Source: an uncultured Ruminococcus sp. (GTDB lineage Bacteria > Bacillota > Clostridia > Oscillospirales > Acutalibacteraceae). Taken from it: a DNA stretch of 7,810 nt. The position numbers and the translations under genes were made by a program. Below the pieces are notes generated by a model, which was given only the letters and a program-made list of their open reading frames with translations, searched no databases and was not told the origin of the DNA. This document shows, piece after piece, positions 1-6,138 of this stretch; position 1 is the stretch's first letter; every line of letters begins with the position of its first letter. Where the stretch lies: NCBI GenBank assembly GCA_902767175.1, contig CACXGH010000231.1, positions 1 to 7,810 of the forward strand, read 5' to 3'.

Positions 1-75
1 GGTGTCCGGTGGACACCTCTGCCGAAGGCAGAAGCACCGACCGAGCCGGCAGGCGAGACTCGGGGGACATCGACG
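1..75. repeat. GC-rich cluster of three small hairpins at the window edge
   Basis: Three inverted repeats lie in tandem: GGTGTCC/GGACACC (1-7 and 11-17, 3-nt loop), TCTGCC/GGCAGA (18-23 and 27-32, 3-nt loop) and CCGAG/CTCGG (41-45 and 59-63). The stretch is clearly richer in GC than the neighbouring genes and runs to just before the deformylase stop codon. No T-run follows in the window, so an ordinary terminator is not shown, although it lies at the 3' end of the minus-strand deformylase gene. The mix of tiny hairpins followed by CGACGC resembles the other window edge, which suggests a dispersed intergenic repeat family. The element may continue beyond position 1. Confidence 0.5.
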
Positions 76-79
76 CTTG

Positions 80-493
80 TTATATAAGTATGCCGTTCAG
101 ATGGTCGATCTCATGCTGAATAACCTGTGCAATAAAACCGGTGTACACCATACGCTTTCTTTTCATCATCATATCATCGTATTCAACCGTAATCTGATGA
201 TACCTTTTTGTCTTTCTTACACCCGTCAGCGACAGACAGCCCTCTTCCGTTTCATAGCTCTCTGCCGAATGAGCTGTTATCCTTGGATTGAGCATTACAA
301 CAGGCACACCTGCCGCAAAAAATGCAATTATGCTTTTGTTTGCTCCTATCATATTCGCCGCAAGTCCTGCACAGCCGGCAGAATGTGCAAGAAGCGTATC
401 CCTTAGATCAACTGCAGTACCTGAATCGCTTTTATCGGCCGGTACTGCCTTTTTCATTAACAGCATTGTATCATGTACTATCGGTTTTTCCAT
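80..493 (-). CDS. def: Peptide deformylase-like protein (short clostridial form)
   Basis: This 137-residue protein belongs to the polypeptide deformylase family, metalloenzymes that remove the formyl group from the N-terminal methionine of new proteins. Motif II is intact (EGCLS, residues 84-88, metal ligand Cys86), as is motif III (HEIDH, 127-131, ligands His127 and His131, catalytic Glu128). Motif I is altered: where the family has GxGLAAxQ it reads CAGLAANM (41-48), so the Gln that helps polarise the substrate is Met48 and the first Gly is Cys. The protein is shorter than the usual 160-190 residues and ends just after motif III. ATG at 493 is preceded by AAAGGAG (501-507) at good spacing. 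It lies 90 bases downstream of the co-directional tetR gene. A deformylase paralogue of this AANM type is common in clostridia from memory; whether it deformylates the bulk of proteins is not shown. Confidence 0.9.
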   Translation of the reverse strand: MEKPIVHDTMLLMKKAVPADKSDSGTAVDLRDTLLAHSAGCAGLAANMIGANKSIIAFFAAGVPVVMLNPRITAHSAESYETEEGCLSLTGVRKTKRYHQITVEYDDMMMKRKRMVYTGFIAQVIQHEIDHLNGILI

Positions 494-524
494 TTTGTTT
501 CTCCTTTGTTTTTTATCCGGATTA

Positions 525-543
525 TTCGTTATACGTTCGTTAT
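525..543. repeat. Two 8-base direct repeats, 11-base period
   Basis: TTCGTTAT occurs at 525-532 and again at 536-543, exactly one helical turn apart, in the 90-base gap between tetR and the deformylase gene and about 30-50 bases upstream of the deformylase start codon. The spacing would suit a protein that contacts one face of the DNA. No clear -35/-10 pair was recognised beside it, so a role in regulation is only a possibility. Confidence 0.4.
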
Positions 544-583
544 GCGATGCCGCCTTTCAGCTTTTCTCCGCAGGCTCATCTGA

Positions 584-1174
584 TCACACCTGTGAATTGA
601 GAATACCGTTAAGACCCGAAAAGCACATTGTGCTTATCATCTCCGAAAGCTCCTCTATTGACTGTTTTCTGTCGGAATTGAACCAGGTCTGAAAGACAGC
701 AAACATTCCGTAAAGCATATATGTAAGCGCCATTTCCGCCATAGTCTCGTCTGCTCCCGTCTGTGATATCATCTCGGCTTTTGTCTTTTCCTTGAGAAGC
801 GATACTATCTTTGTAAGCATATTCGTATTTCCGTTCATTGTAAAGAAATGCCCGTAAAAGTCCATGTCCGTATTTATTATCGAGGTGAGCTTTTCAAAAA
901 TAGAATACGGGTCTTTCAGTTCGTCTTTATAATTTATCTCACCGAGTACATTTCCGAATGTGTTTACGATATCGTTCTCTATCTCGTCAATTACCTTATA
1001 AATGCCTGAATAGTAGTTATAGAATGTCTTTCGGTTAATATCGGCAAGCTCTGCAATGTCGCTTACCGTTATGTCGTTTATATCTTTTTCGGAAAGCAGT
1101 CTTGCAAAGGCTATCCGTATAGCCTTCTTTGTCTTTATCACTCTGCGGTCTGTCGTCTTGGATTCGCTGTTCAT
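584..1174 (-). CDS. TetR/AcrR-family transcriptional regulator
   Basis: A 196-residue DNA-binding regulator. The N-terminal TetR domain spans about residues 14-65: a first helix with KKAIRIAFARLL, then the helix-turn-helix at 36-55 ending in the family signature RKTFYNYY. The rest (about 80-196) is a helical ligand/dimer domain with YMLYGMFAVFQTWF at 152-165, the pattern seen in TetR proteins of the DhaS-like group; the ligand cannot be predicted. ATG at 1174 has a modest GGGTGG ribosome site just upstream. The gene is divergent from the GT28-like/FakA/DegV operon and heads a minus-strand pair with the deformylase gene. TetR proteins usually repress their own gene and a divergent neighbour, so the shared intergenic region with its dyad is the expected place for its operator. 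Family assignment is firm; the target is inferred. Confidence 0.92.
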   Translation of the reverse strand: MNSESKTTDRRVIKTKKAIRIAFARLLSEKDINDITVSDIAELADINRKTFYNYYSGIYKVIDEIENDIVNTFGNVLGEINYKDELKDPYSIFEKLTSIINTDMDFYGHFFTMNGNTNMLTKIVSLLKEKTKAEMISQTGADETMAEMALTYMLYGMFAVFQTWFNSDRKQSIEELSEMISTMCFSGLNGILNSQV

Positions 1175-1201
1175 TGTACCACCCGGATATTACAGAATTC
1201 G

Positions 1202-1278
1202 ACAAAATTCGCACCTGATGTGTAAAATACCTCAGATTCTTTATTTTTGCGGTAAAATCATCAGCTATGGAATTTTGT
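1202..1278. promoter_or_regulatory. Long-spaced imperfect dyad in the divergent intergenic region
   Basis: ACAAAATTC (1202-1210) plus CTGATG (1215-1220) is mirrored by CATCAG (1259-1264) plus GAATTTTGT (1270-1278). The two arms match in 15 paired bases, with 4- and 5-base gaps between the blocks and a 38-base centre that contains GTAAAAT twice (1222-1228, 1252-1258) as direct repeats. A smaller dyad, GAATT/AATTC (1195-1199, 1206-1210), overlaps the left arm. One arm lies about 30 bases before the tetR start and the other just upstream of the probable operon promoter. This symmetry is seen directly; a role as paired TetR operator is inference. Confidence 0.5.
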
Positions 1279-1283
1279 GTAGG

Positions 1284-1312
1284 TTGAAGTTCATCTTGAT
1301 ATATTATAATAT
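1284..1312 (+). promoter_or_regulatory. Probable promoter of the GT28-like/fakA/degV operon
   Basis: TTGAAG at 1284-1289 can serve as a -35 box. An AT-rich block downstream contains TATAAT (1305-1310, 15-base spacer) and the overlapping TAATAT (1307-1312, 17-base spacer). The leader to the first ATG at 1382 would be about 60-70 bases. The perfect TATAAT is the stronger evidence; the -35 and its spacing are only fair. Confidence 0.45.
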
Positions 1313-1381
1313 AAGATATATAAGAAAATCAACAGGTGTGTAATATTTTTTTGACTATGCTGTATTGAAGGCGGTGAGAAT

Positions 1382-2395
1382 ATGAAAATTATCGTTATCA
1401 GCGATAAGACTTCAAAGAAGCTGAAATATATATCCGATGCCGTAATTATTGCGGCTCTGGAAAAACATATAAGCTGTGATCCTATGGATATTTCCGACCT
1501 GACCATAGACTCATCAAAAGCATCGTCTCCCGATTATCTCAGAAGGCTTGCAGATTATCTGAAAGAGGAAAAGGCTGACGCTCTTGTATGCACTGCCCTC
1601 AGCGGAATGAAGCTGCTCTCGGCACTTAAGGCACAGGAGGGACTGAACCTGCTTACCTGCTGTATAATCAGTGAATATACTTTTTCCTCATCACTGCTTC
1701 AATACGAGGCAGACTGCTATTTTGTACCGCATGAGGATATCCGTTCGAGACTGATGAAAAACGGTATAGGAGCCGAAAGAATTTTTGTCACCGGAATACC
1801 CGTAAAGAAGAATTTCCGTGAAAGAATAGGCAAGGCGGCTGCAAGAAACTATCTTGTAATACCTAAAAAAAGGAGAATTTATCTTCTTATCCCAGACGGT
1901 CTTTCATCTGAGGATATCTCCTATATATGCAAAGAGCTTGCAGACAGCGAGCAGGAGGACTATGCAGTATATATTCCGACAAAGCGCAGCAGTCCTGTGA
2001 GAGATACTCTTATGCGCATTCTTGGCAGCGATCAGCACATTAAGCTGATAACCTACACAAAGCAGCTCAATCTTTATATAGAAAGCGCCGATGCGATACT
2101 TCTCCGCCCCGATTCACTTACAAGCACGGAAGCGGCCGTATCGGGTGTTCCGATAGTACATTTATCACTGCACTCAACGGATAAGAGCGAAGGCAGCGAC
2201 TTCTTTGCAAGCCATGAAATGGCTGTTATCGGAAGAAATATACGAGATACCGTAGCAAAGGCAAGGCGCTTTGTTGAGGAAAGTGCCGTTGCGGCAAGAG
2301 TGATACAGATGCAGTACCGCAACATCTATTCCGATGCGGCAGATAAAATAATAGATATTATTCTGTGGCTAAAAACAAAAATAGCCAAGGCATAA
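1382..2395 (+). CDS. Divergent GT28/MGDG-synthase-like glycosyltransferase, possibly inactive
   Basis: This 337-residue protein resembles the family that includes plant MGDG synthase and bacterial UgtP, which move a sugar from a UDP-sugar to diacylglycerol at the membrane. The best match is residues 111-145 (DCYFVPHEDIRSRLM then VTGIPVKKNF), which corresponds to the family stretch where the N-terminal half ends and the linker begins. The second is 232-259, where the family reads KPGGLTxxEA and this protein reads RPDSLTSTEA; the Glu at 250 is kept but the Gly-Gly pair is Asp-Ser. The N-terminus (MKIIVISDKTSKK) lacks the usual glycine/histidine acceptor loop (GxGH). Activity is therefore doubtful. 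The start has a GGCGG/GGTGAG ribosome site. It is the first gene of the operon, 22 bases before fakA. It could be a structural or regulatory relative of the enzymes rather than an enzyme. Confidence 0.72.
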   Translation: MKIIVISDKTSKKLKYISDAVIIAALEKHISCDPMDISDLTIDSSKASSPDYLRRLADYLKEEKADALVCTALSGMKLLSALKAQEGLNLLTCCIISEYTFSSSLLQYEADCYFVPHEDIRSRLMKNGIGAERIFVTGIPVKKNFRERIGKAAARNYLVIPKKRRIYLLIPDGLSSEDISYICKELADSEQEDYAVYIPTKRSSPVRDTLMRILGSDQHIKLITYTKQLNLYIESADAILLRPDSLTSTEAAVSGVPIVHLSLHSTDKSEGSDFFASHEMAVIGRNIRDTVAKARRFVEESAVAARVIQMQYRNIYSDAADKIIDIILWLKTKIAKA

Positions 2396-2417
2396 AAATT
2401 TCAGTGAGGTCAAGCTT

Positions 2418-4070
2418 ATGAATACTACAACATTAGACGGAATAATGTTTGCTAACATGATAAGGGGAGGAGCGGCGTCTCTCTCCGCTAAAAGACAGTT
2501 GGTAAACGATTTGAATGTTTTCCCGATACCCGACGGCGATACGGGAGATAATATGTTCATGACAATTGATTCGGGCGTTGCGGCGCTCAGACCGGATATG
2601 GATACGTCTCTCGGCAGTACCGCATCAGCCGCCGCAAAGGGAATGCTTTTAGGAGCAAGAGGCAACTCCGGTGTTATACTTTCAAGGATATTTGCAGGCA
2701 TCTCAAGAGAGCTTGAGGGCACTGAAAAGGCAGACGTAACTCTGCTCGGAAAAGCCTTTGAAAGCGGTCTCAGCGAGGCTTACAGCGCCGTTTCCGTACC
2801 CGTGGAGGGAACGATACTTACAGTGTTCAAGGACGCTGTAAACTATGCCGGAGCAAGAATAAATACGGGAAGTACACTTGAGAGCTATTTCGAGAACTTT
2901 CTTAAGGAACTTCACCGCTCACTTGAAAGAACTCCGGAGCTTTTAGAGGTACTGAAAAAAGCCGGTGTAGTAGACAGCGGCGGAGCAGGCTTTATCTATA
3001 TTGCCGAAGGTATGCGGAATGCGCTGAAGGGAGAGGTATCGGATATAATCAGGGACGGCACACAGTCCGTAAAGAAAATAGATTTTTCCGCATTTGACGA
3101 GAACAGCGAGCTTGAATTCGGCTACTGTACCGAGTTTCTTCTCCGTTTGCAAAATTCCAAATGCGACCCTGCCGCATTTGACCTTGAAGGCTTCAAAAAC
3201 TATCTGTGCAGTGTCGGAGAATCGGTTGTTGCATTCCGTGAAGGTACTATTATCAAGGTTCATGTACATACAATGCGCCCCGGCGATATCCTCAGCTACT
3301 GCCAGCAGTACGGAGAGTTTCTGACGACCAAGATAGAGAATATGTCACTCCAGCACAACGAGATATATACCGAAAGCAAATATGAGCCTGATATGAAAAA
3401 GCCGAGGAAGACATACGGAATTGTCAGTGTAGCGGCAGGAAACGGTATCAAGGAGGTATTTACTTCGCTTGGCTGCGATGCTGTTGTAGACGGCGGACAA
3501 AGCATGAATCCTTCGACAGAGGATCTTATATCTGCATTCAGGAATATAAATGCCGAAAAAATTCTTGTCTATCCGAACAACGGAAATATTATTCTTACAG
3601 CTCAGCAGGCAGCTTCTCTTTATAAAGATGCCGAGGTATATATTATTCCGACAAAGACAATCGGAGAAGGATATGCTGCAATTTCAATGCTCGATACCGA
3701 AAACAGAGATATATCCGGAATTATAGACGAACAGAAGGAGATAATCTCCGGTGTAGTAACAGGTGTTGTCTCGAAAGCCGTAAGAGATACGAAACAGGAC
3801 GGTATAGACGTTAAAAAGGACGATTATATCGGATTTGTCGGAGACTGTATTTACAATACATCAGCGGATAAGAATACAGCCCTGTCCGGACTTGCGGAAA
3901 AGCTTGAAACAAACAACTATGATATCGTACTTATAATATGCGGAGAGAATGTCACTCCTGACGAAGCAGATGAGATAAACGAACTGTTTACAGACAAATA
4001 TTCACAGGCGGATATAATAATGATAGACGGTCAGCAGCCTATCTATGATTATATATTAATACTTGAATAA
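2418..4070 (+). CDS. fakA: Fatty acid kinase catalytic subunit FakA (DAK2/YloV family)
   Basis: FakA phosphorylates a fatty acid held by a FakB (DegV) partner to give acyl-phosphate, which PlsX/PlsY feed into phospholipid synthesis. The 550 residues match the usual family length. The N-terminal DAK2 kinase domain (about 1-205) carries NVFPIPDGDTGDNM (33-46), the metal/ATP-binding aspartates, and LLGARGNSGVILS (77-89). It ends with VVDSGGAGF (184-192). The middle domain (about 225-325) has Cys237 and the KVHVHT motif with His282 and His284, a Cys/His/His set conserved in FakA proteins. The C-terminal domain (about 332-550) has the typical DGGQSMNPS (358-366) and YPNNGN (385-390). ATG 2418 follows GTGAGG at good distance. 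Position 44 is Asp where many relatives have Thr. It is 15 bases before a DegV gene, the expected partner. The assignment is firm by sequence; the fatty-acid role is from family knowledge. Confidence 0.94.
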   Translation: MNTTTLDGIMFANMIRGGAASLSAKRQLVNDLNVFPIPDGDTGDNMFMTIDSGVAALRPDMDTSLGSTASAAAKGMLLGARGNSGVILSRIFAGISRELEGTEKADVTLLGKAFESGLSEAYSAVSVPVEGTILTVFKDAVNYAGARINTGSTLESYFENFLKELHRSLERTPELLEVLKKAGVVDSGGAGFIYIAEGMRNALKGEVSDIIRDGTQSVKKIDFSAFDENSELEFGYCTEFLLRLQNSKCDPAAFDLEGFKNYLCSVGESVVAFREGTIIKVHVHTMRPGDILSYCQQYGEFLTTKIENMSLQHNEIYTESKYEPDMKKPRKTYGIVSVAAGNGIKEVFTSLGCDAVVDGGQSMNPSTEDLISAFRNINAEKILVYPNNGNIILTAQQAASLYKDAEVYIIPTKTIGEGYAAISMLDTENRDISGIIDEQKEIISGVVTGVVSKAVRDTKQDGIDVKKDDYIGFVGDCIYNTSADKNTALSGLAEKLETNNYDIVLIICGENVTPDEADEINELFTDKYSQADIIMIDGQQPIYDYILILE

Positions 4071-4085
4071 ACGGAGGAAAGTTTC

Positions 4086-4955
4086 ATGTTAGTATTATTT
4101 ACGGATACCGATACCGATATAACCCCAAAGGTTGCTAAGGAATTCGGCTATCATCTTATCAGTATGCCATACAGCATTGACGGAGTTACGACATACCCAT
4201 ATGAGGATTTTGAGGAATTCGATGCCCATGCGTTCTATGACAGTCTCAGGGGCGGTATTCTCCCCAAAACAAGCGGCATCAGCTCCGAGAACTATAAAAA
4301 ATACTTTGAGCCTCATTTCAGGAACGGCGACGATATCCTGTATGTACATTTTTCCGCAGCCATGACAGCTACCTTTGAAGCAATGGATATAGCTGTAAAG
4401 GAGCTTAAGGAAAAATATCCCGACAGAAAGTTCTATACTATCGACACAAAAGGAATAACTATCGGCAGCCTTAATATTGTTGAGGAAATCGGCGACCTCT
4501 ATAAAGCCGGAAAGACTATAGATGAAATAATGGAATGGTCAAAAACAGAAGTAGATAAGTTTGCTGTATATTTCTTTGCGGACGACCTTAAATTCTTTAA
4601 GGCAAGCGGCAGAGTAAGCGGTCTTGCAGGCACAATGGGTACGCTCCTCGGGATCCGTCCTATAATACACATGAACTCCGAAGGAAAAATGGTCAATATC
4701 GGCAAGGAAAAAGGAAGGGCAAAGGCTCTTTCAAGACTTATAAGCATTGTCGAAGAGCTGCAGGAGGATATTGACAAGCACAGAGTAATAGTAGCTCATA
4801 CAGACGCACCCGAGCTTGTAAATGAAGCAGTAAAGAGACTTAAGGAAAAATTCGGTGACGGTCTCAGAATTGAGATATTCGATGTAAACCCGACAGCAGG
4901 AAGCCACTGCGGACCTTCCACAGTCGGAATAAGCTTCCACGCAAAGCATCGCTGA
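4086..4955 (+). CDS. DegV/FakB-family fatty-acid-binding protein
   Basis: DegV proteins are soluble carriers that bury a fatty acid and present it to FakA for phosphorylation. The 289 residues are normal length. Family landmarks in order: TDTDTDIT (6-13; family form DSTxDL), PKTSGIS (60-66, the Thr/Ser that hold the lipid head group), SAAMTATF (90-97; usual form SSxLSGTY), TKGITIG (121-127), FKASGRVSGLAGTMGTLLGIRPII (171-194, including Arg176), the AHTDAPE block (237-243), and GSHCGPSTVG (272-281, including His274). The SGT to TAT change and the extra aspartates at the N-terminus place it in a divergent subgroup. The start is set by GGAGG at 4073-4077. It is the last gene of the operon, 15 bases after fakA, so it is the likely FakB partner. 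A terminator follows 5 bases after the stop. Confidence 0.9.
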   Translation: MLVLFTDTDTDITPKVAKEFGYHLISMPYSIDGVTTYPYEDFEEFDAHAFYDSLRGGILPKTSGISSENYKKYFEPHFRNGDDILYVHFSAAMTATFEAMDIAVKELKEKYPDRKFYTIDTKGITIGSLNIVEEIGDLYKAGKTIDEIMEWSKTEVDKFAVYFFADDLKFFKASGRVSGLAGTMGTLLGIRPIIHMNSEGKMVNIGKEKGRAKALSRLISIVEELQEDIDKHRVIVAHTDAPELVNEAVKRLKEKFGDGLRIEIFDVNPTAGSHCGPSTVGISFHAKHR

Positions 4956-4959
4956 CATA

Positions 4960-5001
4960 AAAAGGAGCGGCAGCATTTACTTGCATACCGCTTCTTTTTT
5001 T
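4960..5001. terminator. Bidirectional intrinsic terminator between convergent genes
   Basis: AAAAGGAGCGG (4960-4970) pairs with CCGCTTCTTTT (4988-4998) in an 11-pair stem with one G-U wobble and a 17-base loop. On the plus strand it is followed by a T-run (4994-5001), ending the operon. On the minus strand the stem is followed by TTTTTATG, so it also suits the convergent gene, whose stop codon (5000-5002) overlaps it. Confidence 0.85.
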
Positions 5002-5836
5002 ATGCCGTACAGCCTACAGCTCCAAGTCTGCCTGAGAGCCTTTCGGCAGAGTAAACGGCATCTCCGTCTGCACAGCTTATCGGAACAAGACGTGAAAGCT
5101 CATCTGCCGAACACAGAGAATACAAGGCTGAAAGAAAATAGAAATCATCTAGATGGTCGGGCTTGAGTCTTTGATACTTATACGGTACAGGAACACAGTA
5201 TTCATAGACCACAGTGTTTTTAAGAGACACACAAGGCTTTTCAACACAGAATACTATTGCATCGGCAGGCAGCGGAAGATGTATATCAACAGCTTCGGAG
5301 CATAAAAGTATATCACAGTCCGAGAGTGCGTCTATTGTATTGCTGACAATAAGAGAAGCACCCTTTTCTTCCGACAGCTTATCAGATACCGTTTCATAAA
5401 ATCTCGGAACATTAGTCACTACCGTCAGCTCTGATGTATGCTCCAACAGGCTCTCTGCTGTTTCGGGATAGTTTCCCATGGGGTCAAGATACGCAATCTT
5501 AAGAGGTCTTGAAAAAGGCTCCGCTTTTTTAAGAATATCCTTTACAAAATTAAGCATCATTATTTCAGCAAAGTCACAGCATTCAAATCTGCGAAAAGGG
5601 GACAGCTCTGCGTCAAGCTCCTTACTGCACAGCAGATTTCTGCTGCACCCCCTGAGATAAGGAACTAACCGTTCTATACGGAACGCACCTCTGTACTGCT
5701 TATAAGTAAGCTGAAGTATGGATATTTTATTTTGTTTCTTTACCCTCGCACTAAGCTCATAAGGGTGAAAGAGCGACCTCAGCTTTTTTACGGGACCCTT
5801 TGGTCTTTTATCGACTACCTCAATCGCAGCTATCAT
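5000..5836 (-). CDS. Protein of unknown function, cysteine-rich, possible Rossmann-like core
   Basis: I do not recognise this 278-residue protein. It has no signal peptide and no clear membrane segment. The N-terminus is basic (about residues 9-35, with KRPKGPVKK). The middle (about 111-180) alternates hydrophobic strands and helices: LKIAYLDPMGNYPE, then ELTVVTN, then ASLIVSN, then DILLC. This resembles a Rossmann-type nucleotide-binding or methyltransferase-like sheet, although no standard GxGxxG loop is present. There are 12 cysteines (64, 70, 86, 87, 174, 179, 197, 202, 214, 242, 255, 276), mostly not in CxxC pairs. The ATG at 5836 has a GCGGTG site upstream. Codon use is like that of its neighbours, and the long frame with a ribosome site supports a real gene. 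It is monocistronic and convergent with degV, so context gives no function. Confidence 0.75.
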   Translation of the reverse strand: MIAAIEVVDKRPKGPVKKLRSLFHPYELSARVKKQNKISILQLTYKQYRGAFRIERLVPYLRGCSRNLLCSKELDAELSPFRRFECCDFAEIMMLNFVKDILKKAEPFSRPLKIAYLDPMGNYPETAESLLEHTSELTVVTNVPRFYETVSDKLSEEKGASLIVSNTIDALSDCDILLCSEAVDIHLPLPADAIVFCVEKPCVSLKNTVVYEYCVPVPYKYQRLKPDHLDDFYFLSALYSLCSADELSRLVPISCADGDAVYSAERLSGRLGAVGCTA

Positions 5837-5900
5837 ATTAACACCGCTTTCTCTCTTTTTTTTATTTATATGCTGCTCGGTGTCATTACATTACCTGAGT

Positions 5901-5955
5901 ATAAATAAAACACAAAGAGCCGTTCCACTGTGTCATGCGGCACGGAGGAACGGCT
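5901..5955 (-). terminator. Hairpin terminator, probably ancestral end of the lipoprotein transcript
   Basis: AGCCGTTCC (5918-5926) and GGAACGGCT (5947-5955) form a perfect 9-bp stem; inside the loop CTGTG and CACGG can pair further. Read on the minus strand, the stem is followed by CTTTGTGTTTTATTTAT (to 5901), an interrupted T tract. On the plus strand no T-run follows. It lies downstream of the minus-strand lipoprotein gene, but about 180 bases away because the folded element at 5963-6138 sits in between. Confidence 0.6.
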
Positions 5956-5962
5956 GCTTATC

Positions 5963-6138
5963 AAGGAACCGCTGAATAAATCACGCCTTATGGCTCAGTA
6001 CCTGTCTTGCTTGCCCTTTTTTCGCCATCTTGCACAAAAATCCCTTGACATCCGACAGGTTGCCTGCGGCTTTTTTGCACAACCTGACGGAAAAATTGCT
6101 GACGCAATACAGGCACTGAATTTAATCAGCGTTTCCTT
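5963..6138. mobile_element. MITE-like 176-bp folded element with 19-bp terminal inverted repeats
   Basis: The left end AAGGAACCGCTGAATAAAT (5963-5981) matches the reverse complement of 6120-6138 at 17 of 19 positions. The inversion continues inward: TCAGTACCTGT (5995-6005) against ACAGGCACTGA (6109-6119), TTGCACAAAAA (6030-6040) against the T-run and GCACAA at 6071-6082, and an apical hairpin CCGACAGG (6052-6059), TTG, CCTGCGG (6063-6069). The left arm has about 13 extra bases (5982-5994). The whole unit can fold as one long hairpin. It encodes no plausible protein, so a non-autonomous miniature element is the best reading. No target-site duplication is evident at the two flanks. Together with the terminator at 5901-5955 it fills the gene-free stretch 5837-6136; the rest of that stretch is AT-rich leader of the 5000-5836 gene with no clear promoter recognised. 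Confidence 0.75.

Noticed and set aside
2..406. Plus-strand open frame of 134 codons over the left edge.
   Set aside because: It overlaps the well-supported deformylase gene on the other strand, has no ribosome site, and its composition (rich in His, Cys, Arg) is typical of an antisense frame.
1351..1356. TTGACT as a -35 box for the GT28-like gene.
   Set aside because: A -10 box at normal spacing would fall on the ribosome binding site and start codon at about 1374-1382, and no TATAAT-like sequence is there.
5963..6138. Reading the folded element as a riboswitch or attenuator for a neighbouring gene.
   Set aside because: It lies downstream of the lipoprotein gene and, on the plus strand, upstream of nothing encoded in that direction. 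Its terminal inverted repeats fit a mobile element better.
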